Below are positions 1 through 13,736 of a stretch of 64,000 bases of DNA, one piece after another. Numbering within the stretch: the first letter of the stretch is position 1; the number at the start of each line of letters is the position of its first letter. The position numbers and the translations under genes were made by a program. This DNA comes from Doryteuthis pealeii (lineage: Eukaryota; Mollusca; Cephalopoda; Myopsida; Loliginidae), in the NCBI GenBank assembly GCA_023376005.1, contig CM042141.1, positions 93,357,135 through 93,421,134 on the forward strand. The letters are read 5' to 3'. The notes under the pieces were generated by a model that searched no databases, was not told the origin of the DNA, and saw only the letters and a list, made by a program, of their open reading frames with translations.

Positions 1-1211
1 ACATTAAAAAAAGAAAAGAAGGAAAAAAAAAAAAAGTGCAGTATAATCTAATAGTTAGAGTATTAAACTCTAGCCAAGAGGTCTGAGACTAATTCTTATG
101 ACAAAAAGATGCAGTACATTAAACTTACAAAGAAAAGGAAATAAAATTACAAATCAAGCAAGCAAGGCTATTTAGTTTCAAATAGCACTCACTCAGCAGT
201 AGGCAATTGCAACCACCATTTTAATGACTAAGAAAATGATAAAAATGAATAGAATTGCAATTGCCAATGTCTTTCAAGAAACAGGACATCATTTAAGATT
301 ATATATATATATTATATATATATTAATATATATAATATAAATAAAGGGATGCAAGCACTCTATGGCGGCCTTACCATACATACATACAGATTGTGTGTAT
401 TAACAGTTAAAATCCCCTTCCATTCTGTGGGTGTGACATAGGCGAGCTGATGCTGGTCTGACTAATGCTTAATCGATTGGAGTTCATATCCCAGCTGTAG
501 GTAGCTCACAAAATGTCTAGCACACTGAAGAGACTTGATAAGTCAAAACACGTGTCTGTGGGAACTATATATAAAAAAAGGCATGATCAATAAATTGTTG
601 AAGGGCCTTCCAAGTGTAAAGGCCAGTGTTAAAAAGAGTTTTTTAAGGCAGTTGATAATTGACTTGAACTGCCTGGAGATTGATTCTTCTGAAAAAGGTC
701 GATATCAAATAATGGATAAAGTAGAGTTTGGACTCTTGTCTAACTCAAAAGAATGTGCAATATCTTTTTTAATTTGTTTTTTTTATTTTAGAATAAGGGA
801 ATTGGATTTTAGAATAGGGAATGGATTTTGAACAAATTTCAATCTGACATAATTCAAAATGGGAAGTTTAAAATATGAGAAATTCAAAAGTGAATCATTT
901 AAAACAACCTTGACGAAAAAAAAGAAATCTCAAAGAAACTAGTATATAATTTGTATTTAAAAACTTCTCTCAAGCACGTCAGAATAGAACAGCTCCAAAG
1001 AGAAATAAAATAATACTTGATTTGGAGGGGGGGGGGCTTGTTAAACACACCCAGCTGTGCTACTAACTTAGCCATTGGTTTAGGGAAACCCCAACAAAAC
1101 CTTTAACATTCACCCCTTAGCCAAAGAATGGTTTTAAGTTTGGTTTCTCTAGCTTTAATGATATATCAAACATCGTTAGTAATTTAATGCCATAGCCATT
1201 CTTGTAGAAGA

Positions 1212-1376
1212 ACAGTAGTGGTACTATTTACTATAGCTGGGGGGATGAAGAGGTTCATACCTTCCAAGGATATTAGTCTGACCCCATTGTACAGTAATTT
1301 ATGGTACTATTAACCCATAGATGGGGGGGATGAAGAGGTTCATACTTTTCCCAAGGATATTAGTCTGACCCATTGT
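1212..1376 (+). repeat. Direct duplication of ~75 bp inside a SINE-like repeat
   Basis: Two units, each with a gatgaagaggttcatac block and aaggatattagtctgaccc. Cleaner copies at 30,342-30,500 (+) and 9,155-9,310 (-). Confidence 0.6.
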
Positions 1377-1711
1377 ACAAAGAATGCAAGTTAAAGCATA
1401 ACCAGGTTCATAGTGATTATCATCAATTTTGACTAGTATTTTTTCATTTTTGAATTGTGTTCATATCACAAACTAGGTACAATGGGTTAAAGAATAAACA
1501 AATACAAAAGAAGTTTTTAATAGTAGGCAACTGGAAAACGATTAATATGCTGTTTATAAACAGGAAATGCTCAAAAGAATTGGATTACTGAAAGATGATT
1601 TGCTTTAGATCTTAACATCCAAATTCAGTTCTTGACAACATCACTCAATAAGAGTAGAATTATTTTGGAGTTAAGACTAATTTTGTGGTAGAAAAAATAA
1701 CTTACTGAAGT

Positions 1712-1860
1712 ACAGGGTGACCCAAAAAAACAGAACCCAAATTCGGTTTTTGGGGTCACACAGTATATTTATACTATACGATGCAGACTACCCAGCACAA
1801 AAAAACAAAACAAAAAAAAAACAAATTCATTGTGGGATGGTGGGGTTTTCACCCTGTATG
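1712..1860 (+). mobile_element. MITE related to the 49,826 element (arm 1)
   Basis: Left end acagggtgaccc plus acagaacccaaattcggt; the right end is the complement of acagggtgaaaacc. Mirrored copies are at about 8,675-8,825 and 30,839-30,993. Confidence 0.52.
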
Positions 1861-3056
1861 AATCCATGAAAAGGTACAAGAAAACCTAAATGCCAAGTAA
1901 ACGAGAAATCACTTATAGGAGATTGGGGGGTAATAGCTATTCTCATGGCTAAAAGCTGGTGTACGCATTTTTGTTAAACAGTTCGGAATTTTATCTCTTA
2001 CCATTTAATTTTGCATGGATGAAGCTGTACTTTCAAGTGCGTTGATCTGACACTTTCATAACAGGGTCCTCAAAAAAAAAAACGGGTTGCTGTTTGAACC
2101 TAACCTGATGTCCAGACCGAAATTTGGCAATGATGACAGTGCACCACTGAGACCACCTTGAACATATAGAAAATGTATTAATCTACTATAGCAGTAATAT
2201 TCCAAACACTGAGTCTTAATAGGCGCTCTCTCTAACCTGCCTCTCAAGCGTGGCTGTTGATTGATCAATACAAATTATCAACTTAGCCACCACAGTTGAT
2301 CCTCTTATAAACGCGTCAATTTACCTAAGGGTAGATAACCAGCTTATCCCTAACATTTAATTTTTTTCAACAACTTTTTTTATTTATTTTCGTTGGCTAA
2401 ATAGATAGATCATAAGATTTCATCTATCTATATAAGGAAGCATACATGGAAGCAAAACTTCAATATAATAATATATATACATATAATATATATATATATA
2501 TATATAACAAAATTAATGCCTTCTTAACTGACCCAATCAAAGTTAGAATGCAATGTCTGGATTGACATATGCATTGATAAAATATGATGGATATTAGAAT
2601 CATATTTTACTTTTGGTGGAGCAAAGTTTAATTCATCATTTTTTTTTTCTTGACAACAAAAAAAAAAAAAAAAACCAGAATAAGACAACTTTTTACATTA
2701 TAAAAATAAATCAACAATTTGGACATAAGTGCGGCTATTTCTTTAAAGAAAAAAAAGAAAAGAAACCCCAAAAAGTTTTGTATCATATTACCTTACCAAA
2801 GCTTTACACAAAGAACGTTATAAAAAAAAAAAAAAATTATTTACCCTACAGATAGGATATTGACAAGGTCAAAGATGAGGCATCCAGCGAGGACTGAAAC
2901 TCACTTTTCAACAAAGAAATTATCTAAGACATCTTTTCCTGTGAGCATCACGACCATTATTATTTCATAATTATTATACTCATTTCCTTTTTCTTTTTAC
3001 AAGGAATGTTTCTCAAAGGGAAAATTTAAAAAAAGGAAAATCTATAATAATTGGGA

Positions 3057-3240
3057 TTGTTTTTGTTTATGGCATATCAACCCTTTCAGGTCATTTAATG
3101 CTGAATCATGTCATTTTGATAAACAAAGGACTGTAGGTTGTAACAGTCCTGCTGATACTTAAGTAGTCACCCATAATATTGACCGGCACATTGCTGCTTA
3201 ACTCGGGATCTAGAAGTAAACAGCTGCTTTCAGAATGACC
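3057..3240 (-). mobile_element. SINE with 5S rRNA-like module (arm 1 copy)
   Basis: This is the minus-strand copy of the 7,303 element in the first inverted arm. The tail faces low coordinates (tatggcatatcaacccttt at about 3,069) and the 5S-like block is at 3,130-3,235. It has several single-base gaps relative to the 32,165 copy, in line with the poorer quality of this arm. Confidence 0.65.
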
Positions 3241-4439
3241 TTGACTGTAATGTTTGGTTTGTTTTAAGGCATACAACCTCAGTGGGTCATTTAATGGCCG
3301 ACAAAATTTGAATATAATTCATTCTAATGGAACTCAATTTTTTTATAACATGTTTCTTTTAACCCATAGATGGACCCTAACAGGTATTACCACTTATCAG
3401 GTCAGAGTGATCTGGGAGCAATGTGAAGAAGGTGTGCTCACATTTTTCCAAACCTCAGAACTGGAACTCATGACTGAAATAATTTATAATTTGCACAAAA
3501 ATATAAACCAGTTAAAATCAGTTTGAGGGATATAAGAAAATTTCTAACATTTGTTCAAAAAATTTTTTTGCATGGAATTTCCATATGGAATTTACTTTGG
3601 AAGGGAAAACCAATCATTTAACTCTACATTATTTATCTTACTGGTGGCGGGGTTTGTTCATTTTTTGTTCTTTTGTTTATCAATGAAACATACAATTGTT
3701 TATTCGGCTAATTGACATACGATATGGAAAGAAAAAAAAATCAAATATATGTATGATAATTGTACAATTTATAAATATCTGTGGCGATTCAATACCTAAA
3801 AACTATTTATTTGTGTAAATATTTCTACAGAATAGAATTCTTTAAAAAAAATTTTTTTCTTAAAAAGCGTTTTTCTCAAACCTGTTGATTAAATAAGATT
3901 TGAAAAAAATCATTACAATTAAATTTGTATCAATATTTTCATGATAATTTATACAGGTACACAACCTGTTATCTGAAAAAAAATATATAGATATATTTAA
4001 GCTGATCCTGAGGCAATGAGAATATTTTGCAGTAACATGTTAAATATTCAGCCTTGAGTTAAGTACCATTAAAGACTATATATAACTCACTAAAACTGAT
4101 TTAATAAAACTTACATTCATACTTGCCAATAAAGGGAAGTTATTCTTAATTATAAATTTAAAAGCTAGCCCCTAGAAATAGATAATCCTCTAGGTTAGTG
4201 TGGATGACTGACCCCTCACTATTATTATTATAAGTTGCACAAGCAGAACTGAAAGTTGTCTTATTTCTTGTAGAGTCCTTTTGCACAATAAAGGATTAAT
4301 CAAGGTTGCTACAATGTGTTATTCATTTGTTATAAGGCTCTAAAAATCCAAAGTTTTTTTTTTCAGGGAAAATAAGATTGAGTTTTGTTTGAATTTGGGT
4401 TTTCCAAATTCCAGCGAGAGATTGTGTGCTCCTGCTTCA

Positions 4440-4712
4440 ATATTGGCCAAGGTGAAACAAAAATAAAGTAGGCGGAATGGCCTATATTTGGTGATCAGCT
4501 GAACAGCACAGGGAGTCTATTTCCCATTTCCACTAAGCTACTAGACCAGGGAGATTGTTTTTGCATTCTTGAGGTGGACGCCACACCTACCATCAACTCG
4601 CCCACTTACCACACAGATTCCCATTGCTGTGCTTACTCTTGCACCGAGTGGTTTGGTGAGGACTGGTATCACCCGGAACCTTTGTGGTTTCCTAGCAGAT
4701 AATATCTAGGGT
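4440..4712 (-). mobile_element. tRNA-derived SINE (family I), arm 1 copy
   Basis: Noisiest of the three mirrored copies. It is recognisable by ccagggagattgtttttgca, ggtgaggactggtatcac and tttgtggtttcctagcag, with scattered single-base changes against 33,585-33,850. Confidence 0.6.
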
Positions 4713-4892
4713 AGACATTATAAATACAAGAGGTAAATAAATAAACTGAATATCACTGAGCTTGATTACAGTATGGTAGTTCTGAAAGACGGCTGGAAAT
4801 TTAAACCTCAAAACATAACTAGTAGCCAGAGGAATCATTTATATGGAAATATTTACCTTATAGGGCGAATAGCCTTCTATCCTTTTTCTGGA

Positions 4893-5224
4893 GAAAGTAT
4901 TGAAAGAAAGAATGAACTTATAGAAAATGTAATAGAAGAAACTGTCATCCACACTCGACATTGCTGAGGCATGGAAATAAGCTGCCCACATCATGTAGGC
5001 TTGCCAAAAACTCTGCATCTTAAAGCCTCCATTGTGTCCCGCACACTATATCATGATACCACTCTCCACACATATGCACACACGCGCACACATACATGCT
5101 ATTATTTACTGTAAACTGTCATGTTCCTGACACTATATATTATTCTGTGTATAGACATGAGATTTGATGAGTTGTGGTGCACTTGAGCACGTACACAAAA
5201 TTTCATTATTATTTTTTAATGCAA
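4893..5224 (+). mobile_element. CR1/L2-like LINE 3' end (arm 1)
   Basis: Noisy copy of 34,063-34,376, ending just before the fold-back point at 5,241. Confidence 0.6.
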
Positions 5225-5299
5225 TCATTTTGAAAATGGATATTAAGGCAAAAATATTCTTTTCTGATAAGAATTTTTAAAAGTGATATACTCCATTTC

Positions 5300-5620
5300 A
5301 AAAGGATTTGCATTAAAAAAGAATAATAATGACAATTTTATTCGGTACATGCCAAGCTGCACCACAACTCATCAGAAGTCTCATTGTCTATAGTAACAGA
5401 AAATTATATTAGTGTCAGGAACATGAAACAGTTTACAGTAAATATGCATGTATGTTGCGCTGTGTGCATATGTGTGTGGGGAGAGTGGTATAGGTCTATA
5501 GTGTTGGCGGACTACATGGGCTTATTAAAGATGCAGAGTTTGCAGCCTACAATGGATTGGGGCAGCTTATCCATTGCCCTCCAGCCCAATTCTAGTGTGA
5601 TGACAGTTTCTCTTATTCCA
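5300..5620 (-). mobile_element. CR1/L2-like LINE 3' end (arm 2)
   Basis: Inverted copy directly opposite 4,893-5,224. The two tails face each other across about 75 bp. Confidence 0.6.
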
Positions 5621-5844
5621 CTTTTTCTATAATCATTCTAATTCATTCAATACTCTCCAAGAAACAAGGATAGAGGTATTCGCCCCTATGAAGTAAAATA
5701 TTCATATAAATGATTCCTCTGCTACTAAGTTAATGTTTTGAGGTTTCTAAATTTCCAGCCGTCTTCAGATACTACCATTACTGTAAATTCAGTCAGTGAT
5801 TATCAGATTTATTTATTAACCCTTTGTATTTATAATGTCTGTAC

Positions 5845-6075
5845 CCTAGGAATTACTGCGCCTAGAACCACAGTTCCGGGTTTGATACCAGTCCTCACAA
5901 ACCAAACTCGGTTTGCATGAGTAGCACAGCATGATCTGTGTGGTAAAGTGGGGAGTGATGGTAGTGTTTGGCGCTCCACCTCAGTGCAAATACATCTCCC
6001 TGCGTCTATACTATGGAATGGGATAGACTCCCTTGCGTTAGCTGATACCAAATTATTAGGCCATTCCCTGCTACT
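5845..6075 (+). mobile_element. tRNA-derived SINE (family I), arm 2 copy
   Basis: Plus-strand mirror of 33,585-33,850: ttccgggtttgataccagtc, gtggtaaagtggggagtg, gcgctccacctcag, gggatagactcccttgcg. The head is again truncated before the A box. Confidence 0.65.
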
Positions 6076-7039
6076 TTATTTGTTCACCCTTGGCCAATAT
6101 TGAGCAGAAGCACACAACTCTCGCCTGGAATTTGGAAAACCCAAAATCTCAAAACAAAAATCTCAATTTTTAATTTTCCCTGGAAAAAAAACTTGGATTT
6201 TTAGAGCCTATAACAGATAGAATAACACATTGTAGCCAAACCTTTGATTAATCCTTATTGGTGCTAAAGGACTCTACAAGAATAAACAACTTTCAGTTTC
6301 TTTGCAACTTTAATAATAATAGTACGGGTCAGTATCCACACTAACCTGAGGATTATCATTTCTAAGGGTGCTAGCTTTTAAATTCTATAATTAGAATACT
6401 TCCCTTTATTTGCAAGTATGATTGTAGATTTTTTAAAGCAGTTTTTAAGTGAGTTTATATAGTCTTAATGTACTTAACTCAGGCTGAATATTTACATGGT
6501 TCACTGCAAAAAATATTTCATTGCCTAAGGATCAGCTTAATAGTCTCTATATATTTTTTTTCAGATAACAGGTTGTGTACCTGTATAAAAATTTATCATG
6601 AAATATTGATACAATTAATTTGTAATGTTTTATTACAAATCTTATTTAATCAACAGGTTTGAAAAAACGTCTTTTAAGAAAAATTTTTTTAAAGATATTT
6701 CTATCTCTGTAGAAATATTTACACAATAAATAGATTTTTAGGTATTGAAATCGCCACTGAATATATTACAATTATCTATAATATATTTGATTTTTTTTTC
6801 TTTCCAATGTATGTCAATTAGCCCGAATAAAACCAATTTGTATTGTTTTCATGATAAACAAAAGAACAAAAAATGAACAAACCCCCCACCCCAGTAAGAT
6901 AAATAAATTAGAGTTAAATGATTGTTTTCCCTTCCCAAAGTACATTCCATATGAAAAATTCCATGCAAAAAATTTTTGACAAAATGTTAGCAAATTTTCC
7001 TTATATTCCCTCACTGATTTTAATGTTTATATTTTTGTG

Positions 7040-7302
7040 CAAATTATAAATTATTCAGTCAAGGTGAGGTCAGTTTCTGGAGGTTTGGGAAATGTGGAGC
7101 ACCCCTTTTCACAATTGCTCCCAGATCCACTCTGACCTGAAGTGGTAATACCTGTTAGGGTCCCATCTATGGGTTAAATAGAAAAATGTTTATAAAAAAA
7201 TTGAGTATCCATTAAGAATGAATTTATTTCAAATCTTTTTCGGCAATTAAATGACCCACTGAGGTTGGTATGCCTTAAAACAAACCAAACCAATTACAGT
7301 CA
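7040..7302 (+). mobile_element. Shared-tail element fragment next to 5S-like SINE
   Basis: Block ggaaatgtggagcacccc, cctgttagggtcccatct, then ggcaattaaatgacccact and the tail ending aaacaaaccaaacc. 5'-truncated copy of the 37,925 family. Mirrored copies are at about 3,240-3,515 and 32,356-32,605 on the minus strand. Confidence 0.58.
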
Positions 7303-7494
7303 AGTCATTCTGGAAAGCACTGTTCTCTCTAGATCCCGAAGTTAAGCAGGCAATGTCCGCGTACAATACTTAATGGGTGACTACTTAAGTATCAGCAGGG
7401 ACTGTTAACAACCTAAGTCCTTTGTTTATCAAAATGACATGATTCAGCATTAAATGACCTGAAAGGGTTGATATGCCATAAAACAAAACAATCA
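7303..7494 (+). mobile_element. SINE with 5S rRNA-like module (arm 2 copy)
   Basis: It contains cccgaagttaagcagg, a taatgggtgactacttaag block, ggactgtta and the tail gcattaaatgacct with gttgatatgccataaaac. It lies directly after another element carrying the same tail (7,040-7,302), giving a head-to-tail pair. Mirrored copies occur at 3,057-3,240 and 32,165-32,355. Confidence 0.68.
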
Positions 7495-8043
7495 AATAAA
7501 TTATAGATTTTCTTTTTTAAATTTTCCCTTTGAGAAACATTCCTTGTAAAAAAGAAAAATGAGTATAATAATTATGAATAATAATTGGCGTGATGCTCAA
7601 CAGGAAAAAGATGTCTAGATAATTCTTTGTTGAAAAGTGAGTTCAGTCCTCGCTGGATGCCTCATACTTGTGACCTTGTCATATCCTATCTGTAGGTAAA
7701 ATAATTTTTTTTTTTATAGTTCTTTGTGATAAGCTTTGGTAAGGATAATATCGATACAAACCTTTTTGGGTTCTTTCTTTTTTCTTTTTTAAAGAAATAG
7801 CCACTTATGTCCAAATTTTGATTTATTTTATCATGTACAAAAGTTTGTTTTATTCTGGTTTTTTTTTTTTTTTTTTGTTGTCAAGAAAAAAAAATGATTG
7901 AATTAAACTTTGCTCCACCAAAAAGTAAAATATGATTCTAATATCCATAATATTTTAATCAAGCATCATGTCAATCCAGACATGCAATTCCTAACTTTGA
8001 TTGGGTACAGTTAAGAAGCATTAATTTTGTTATATTATAATAT

Positions 8044-8077
<34 letters not shown>

Positions 8078-10174
8078 TTGAAGTTTGCTTCCATGTATGC
8101 TTCTTATATAGATAGAATGAAAATCTTTGATCTATCTATTTAGCCAACGTAAATAAAATAAAAAAAAGTTTTGGAAAAAAATTAAATGTTAGGATAACTG
8201 AGTTACTACCCTTGGTAAATTGACCGTTTAAAGAGGATCAACTGTGGTGCTAGTTGATAATTGTATTGATCAATCACAGCACCTTGAAGAAGCAGGTTAG
8301 AGAGAGCTGCCTATTTAAGCTCAGTGTTTGGAATTTACTAGCTATAGTAGATTAATACATTTTCTATATGTATCAAGGGTGGTCTTCAGTGTTGCACTGT
8401 CATCATTGCAATTTCGGGTTCTTGGACATCAGGTTAGGTTCAAACAGCAACCCCTGACCTGGTTCTGAAAGTGTCAGATCACGCACTTGAAAGTACCATG
8501 CTTCATCCATGCAAAATTAAATGGTAAGAGATAAAATTCCAACTGTTTAAACAAAAATGCGTACACCAGCTTTAGCCAATGAGAATAGACTATTTACCCC
8601 CCCCCCAACTCCTATAATGTGGATTTTCTCGGTTTACTTGCATTTAGGTTGTCTTTACCTTTTCAGGATTCATACAGGGGAAACCCCCACCCATCCCACC
8701 ACAGAATTTGTTTTTTTGTTTTTGTTTTTTTTGTGGTTAGTCTGCATCAGTAATAGTATATATACTGTGTGACCCCCCAAAAAACCGAATTTGGGTTCTG
8801 TTTTTATTGGGTCACCTGTACTTCAGTAAGTTATTTTTCACCACAGAAATTAGTCTTAACTCCAAAATAATTCTACTCTTATTGATGATGTTGTCAAAGA
8901 CTGAACTTGGATGTTAAGATCTAAATAAATCATCTTTCAGTATCCAATTCTTTTGAGCATTCCTGTTTATAAACAGCATATTAATCGTTTTCCAGTTTGC
9001 CTACTAATTAAAACTTCTTTTGTATTGTTTATTCTTAACCCCATTGTACCTAGTTGTGATATGAACACAATTCAAAAATGAAAGAAAATACTAGTCAAAA
9101 TTGATGATAATCACTATGAAACCTGGTTATGCTTTAACTTGCATTTCTTCTGTACAATGGGTCAGACTAATATCCTTGGGAAAAGTATGAACCTCTTCAT
9201 CCCCCCCATCTATGGTTAAATAGTACCATTACTGTACATGGGTCAGACTAATATCCTTGGAAAGGTATGACCTCTTCATCCCCCCAGCTAGGTTAAATAG
9301 TACCACTACTGTTCTTCTACAAGAATGGCTATGGCATTAAATACTAACGATGGTTGATATATCATTAAACTAGAGAAACCAAACTTAAAACCATTCTTTG
9401 GGCTAGGGTGAATTTTAAAGGTTTTGTTGGGGTTTCCCTAAACCAATGGCTAAGTTAGTAGCACAGCTGGTGTGTTTAAACAAGCCCCCCCCTCCAAATC
9501 AAGTATTATTTTATTTCTCTTTGAGCTGTTCTATTCTGACGTGCTTGAGAGAAGTTTTAAAATACAAATTAATATACTAGTTTCTTTGAGATTTCTTTTT
9601 TTCGTCAAGGTTTGTTTTAAATGATTCACTTTTTGAATTTCTCATATTTTAAACTTCCCATTTTGATTATGTCAGATTGAATATTTGTTTCAAAATCAAT
9701 TCCCTTATTCTAAAATCCAATTCCCTTATTCTAAATAAAAAACAAATAAAAAAGATATTGCACATTCTTTGAGTTAGACAAGAGTCCAAACTCTACTTTT
9801 ATCCATTATTTGATATCGACCTTTTTCAGAGAGAATCAATCTCCAGGAGTTCAAGTCAATTATCAACTGCCTTAAAAACTCTTTTAACACTGGCCTTTAC
9901 CACTTGGAAGGCCTTCAACAATTTATTGATCATGCCTTTTCTTTATATATAGTTACCCACAGACACGTGTTTTTGACTTATCAAGTCTCTTCAGTGTGGC
10001 TAGACATTTTGTGAGCTACCTACAGCTGGGATAGAACTCAATCGATTAAGCATTAGTCAGACAGCATAACAGCTCGGCTATCGTCACCCACAGAATGCGA
10101 AGGGGATTTTAACTGTTTAATACACACATCTGTATGTATGTATGTAAAGGCCGCCATTTAGAGTGCTCCATCCC

Positions 10175-10221
<47 letters not shown>

Positions 10222-10799
10222 ATCTTAAATTTGTCCTGTTTTTTGAAAGACATTGGCAATTGCAATTCTATCATTTTTATCATTTTCTTAGGTCATTAAA
10301 ATGGTGGTTTGCAATTGCCTACTGCTGAGTGAGTGCTATTTGAAACTAAATAGCCTTGCTTGCTTTGATTTGTAATTTATTTCCTTTTCTTTGTAAGTTT
10401 AATGTACTGCATCTTTTTGTCATAAGAATTAGTCTCAGACCTCTTGGCCTAGAGTTTAATACTCTAACTATTAGATTATACTGCACTTTTTTTTCTTCTT
10501 TTTCTTTTAATGTATTCTTATATCTAGCTTTAAAGGTATTATTCTGATTTTAGTTGGCCTGTCATTTTATGAGTGTGTCTATTCAATTTCTTTGCTATTT
10601 TAGAAATTACTTTCCCTCTCTCTCTATATATATAGTAGGTTTTTTTTTTAGTATTGGAGAGATGAAAATAAAGTGCTCGATTATGGGTGTAAGCGCTGCA
10701 TTTATTATTATAGAGTACAATACATTTAAGATTGATGTTATCATTGGTTCAAAGCAGCGTGTTAGCCACTAATCATCAAGACAATGCGCCGGTGAAAAA

Positions 10800-10800
<1 letters not shown>

Positions 10801-10872
<72 letters not shown>
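10801..10872 (+). repeat. (TA)n microsatellite
   Basis: About 33 TA units after a poly(A) run. The mirrored tract at 28,777-28,810 is only about half as long. Confidence 0.9.
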
Positions 10873-10874
<2 letters not shown>

Positions 10875-11092
10875 GGATTATTTATTTAGTGTGCAATCTA
10901 CAAGAATTTATTTGACCTAATGCATGCGTCTTCTATCCTAGTTGCAGACCTCTTGGCCTAGAGTTTAATATTCTCACATTGGACTATACCCCACTTTTCT
11001 TTTTGTTTTTAATATCTAGCTTTAAGCTATTAATTCTGATTTACTTGGTCTCTCATCTAAATCTTTTGCTATTTTAAGAATTACTTCCCCCC

Positions 11093-11098
<6 letters not shown>

Positions 11099-11178
<80 letters not shown>

Positions 11179-11185
11179 TATATAT

Positions 11186-11226
<41 letters not shown>
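11099..11226 (+). repeat. (CA)n(TA)n microsatellite
   Basis: CA run 11,103-11,173 with one interruption, then TA to 11,226. The mirror at 28,478-28,544 has a much shorter TG run. Confidence 0.9.
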
Positions 11227-11228
<2 letters not shown>

Positions 11229-11703
11229 GGATTATTTATTCAGCTTTATTTCATATGCAATCTACAGATATTTATTTAACCTAATGTATGCTTCTTTTTC
11301 CTACATGATCATTGAAGTATTTATGGTATAAACATAAATTCCAACTTTTTCTAAAGTTTTAATATATATAATGTAAATTTTCCTTAGTCGACAAAAAAAA
11401 AAAAAAAATTACCTGTAACTACTAACATAAAAAGTTGAAGAACCAATTTAATTTGAAAAGATCAAATCAGTCAGCAATCTCCTGCAGAGTACCAAGCACT
11501 GCATTCTTTTTTAAGGGGACACTCCAGAATCTGTCCCCTAAGAAAACGCTCAGTAGATAATTAACGACTGTTGGTTAAAAAGCAACACCTGTGCCAATTA
11601 TTAACACCTGTGTCATCCACGTTAAAAGTATGGTAAAGGTAACTCAAAGCCAAACTTTTGTAGATCTTATTTTGCTAACCTGGCTAGACTTTGGCCTGTT
11701 TAT

Positions 11704-11734
<31 letters not shown>

Positions 11735-11741
<7 letters not shown>

Positions 11742-12015
11742 ACAACACGATATGCTGTTAAAGTAAAAACATTTTATAACATATTCATAGCTAATATTAA
11801 ACAATATTTCAATTTATAAAATCATCTTCAGAGCTTTTTTTAACATCAATGTTTTTGTTTTGAATTCATATTATTTTTGTCTCCTCTCTCAATGAGTCCG
11901 GAGTAAACAACAAGCTCTGAAGATGATTTTTATAAATCGAAATATTGTTCAATATTAGCTATGAATATGATATGAAATGTTTTCACTTTAACAGTATATT
12001 GTGTTGTTTTCATAT
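11735..12015 (+). mobile_element. Foldback element with ~95 bp arms
   Basis: Arms 11,735-11,835 and 11,922-12,015 are inverted copies (atgaaaacaacacgatatgc; tttataaaatcatcttcaga), about 90% alike by eye. The ~85 bp loop has gtctcctctctcaatgagtc. It lies directly after an (AT)n run. Mirror copy at 27,667-27,950. Confidence 0.72.
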
Positions 12016-12612
12016 CCTTTTATCTATACTCATACCGTCGGATTCATTTCCTTTCTCTTAACTTATATATATATATGAAGGTGAAGTTTGGTAGTATATT
12101 TTTACAATTAAACTATTTGCCGTTTTTTTCTTACCGCAGGGGTTTACCAATAAGTTTGGTATATTATATATATATATATAAATAGGTATTTTCTGACTTC
12201 TTAGGTCCTATAATTTTGCTCTACTTAATGTATCAAACACTTTTTACATATTTAACTTTCATAACTCTTCCAGCGTTTTTCCTTTTGGCCATTCATCATG
12301 ATACTGATGATTATTTTCAGACAGTACCGGTGCTTTGGTCATTTTTTTTTTATTTACAAACTGCACCTTCTGATTTTTCACACCATCAGAATTTTGAAAA
12401 ATAAAAATTATATATACAAGATACCTGCATTGGAAAAATAAGGTCTACAAAAGTTCAAGTTACCCTTACTGTGCTTTTAATCTGAACTAAATGAGGTTAA
12501 TATGATTTTATTTTTGTTTAAATCACAAAGTTAATCAACATTCAATAAATTAATGGCTGAAAGTCAGCTAATGAATTTTGTTTACAACAACAAGTGTATT
12601 AAACTGTCATTT

Positions 12613-12656
<44 letters not shown>

Positions 12657-13736
12657 TATTTTTTTTTTTTTTTTTTTTTTTCAATCAATTTCTGAGTCAC
12701 TTTATAAAACTCTTTTCACTCTTTTTTTCTTTCCAATTTTATACAAAGCTGAGGAACAATCACAGCAAAAAATATTCAGTTGCCAAAATAACAAACATTT
12801 TTGAGAAAATCAAATTCAATTGCCTCATAGATCAAACTCTTTGAAACAAGAAATTGATGTAATTTTGGAATGGGTTTTTTTTTTGTTTTCTTTTTTAAAT
12901 CAGAATGAATTTTTTTTCTTTGTTTTTTAATTTCATGTATTTAATAATTTTGATACTATTTCAAGTACCGTGTTTGTTCATGTAAGACCTACCCTTTTCG
13001 TTTCAAAAACAAAACAAAAAATGTCTAAAAAAATATCTCCTGGCTCTTGTACATGAAGTTGAGGAATCTGATAGGCTAACATTTTACCCAGATGCCATAA
13101 ACTACCATTACTTGTGCCTAACTCTATAATATTGAATCTTTTAATTACATTTCTACAAATACATTAATGACTGAATTTCTTATCCCAAAACTCTAAGTTT
13201 AAATTAGAAAAAAATTCTAAGTTATAAAAATAAATTGCCAATAATTTTGCTATTAAAAATACATTGCAAATGTTTTTACTATAAAAAAATATATAGCCTC
13301 TCTTTTACTATAAAAATTCATTGGAAATAAATTAACTATATGAAAACAAAAAAAAACCCAACTATTTCAATATCCATAATTATGTTATTTATTTGTTCTA
13401 TGTCATTTATTAGAATATTTAATCAGATTGATCTTATTTCAAACAGTTGATATTATTATCCAAAATAATCTTTGCAGTTATAATTTCTTTTAATTCCATA
13501 AAGCTATTATTATGTCTTGTGTCTTCCATGCCGTTTTATTGTTCAAATACTTTTGGGTTATTTTCTTCCTCATTTGGATACTGCTGATAATTATCCCAAG
13601 TGCCTCTTGCTTAAAAGCTATAATCCTTTCAGACTAATTATCATATATCAAAAGAAAAATATTTTTTCTATGTTTATCTTTAAATCAAACATCACTAAAA
13701 ACTTGGGATTTCTTTTTCTTTTTTCTTTCTTTTTCT

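Larger units (their letters stand above)
1..5241 (+). repeat. Inverted arm 1 (error-rich copy)
   Basis: It reads as the reverse complement of 5,242-10,510 and as a direct copy of about 29,120-34,415. It has far more single-base insertions and deletions than either. Contents: SINE heads, a MITE, the 5S-like SINE, SINE I and a LINE tail; stretches between them (520-1,100; 1,860-2,400; 3,520-4,430) hold nothing I recognise. Confidence 0.85.
10436..11285 (+). repeat. Imperfect duplication of a ~500 bp repeat with microsatellites
   Basis: The segment starting agacctcttggcctagagtt at 10,438 recurs at 10,948. Both copies are followed by an atctagcttta block, a pyrimidine tract, a (TA)n or (CA)n(TA)n microsatellite and a taatggattatttatt block. 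The complement of the repeated start (tatagtccaatggtgagaat on the mirror strand) looks weakly tRNA-like. Confidence 0.5.
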
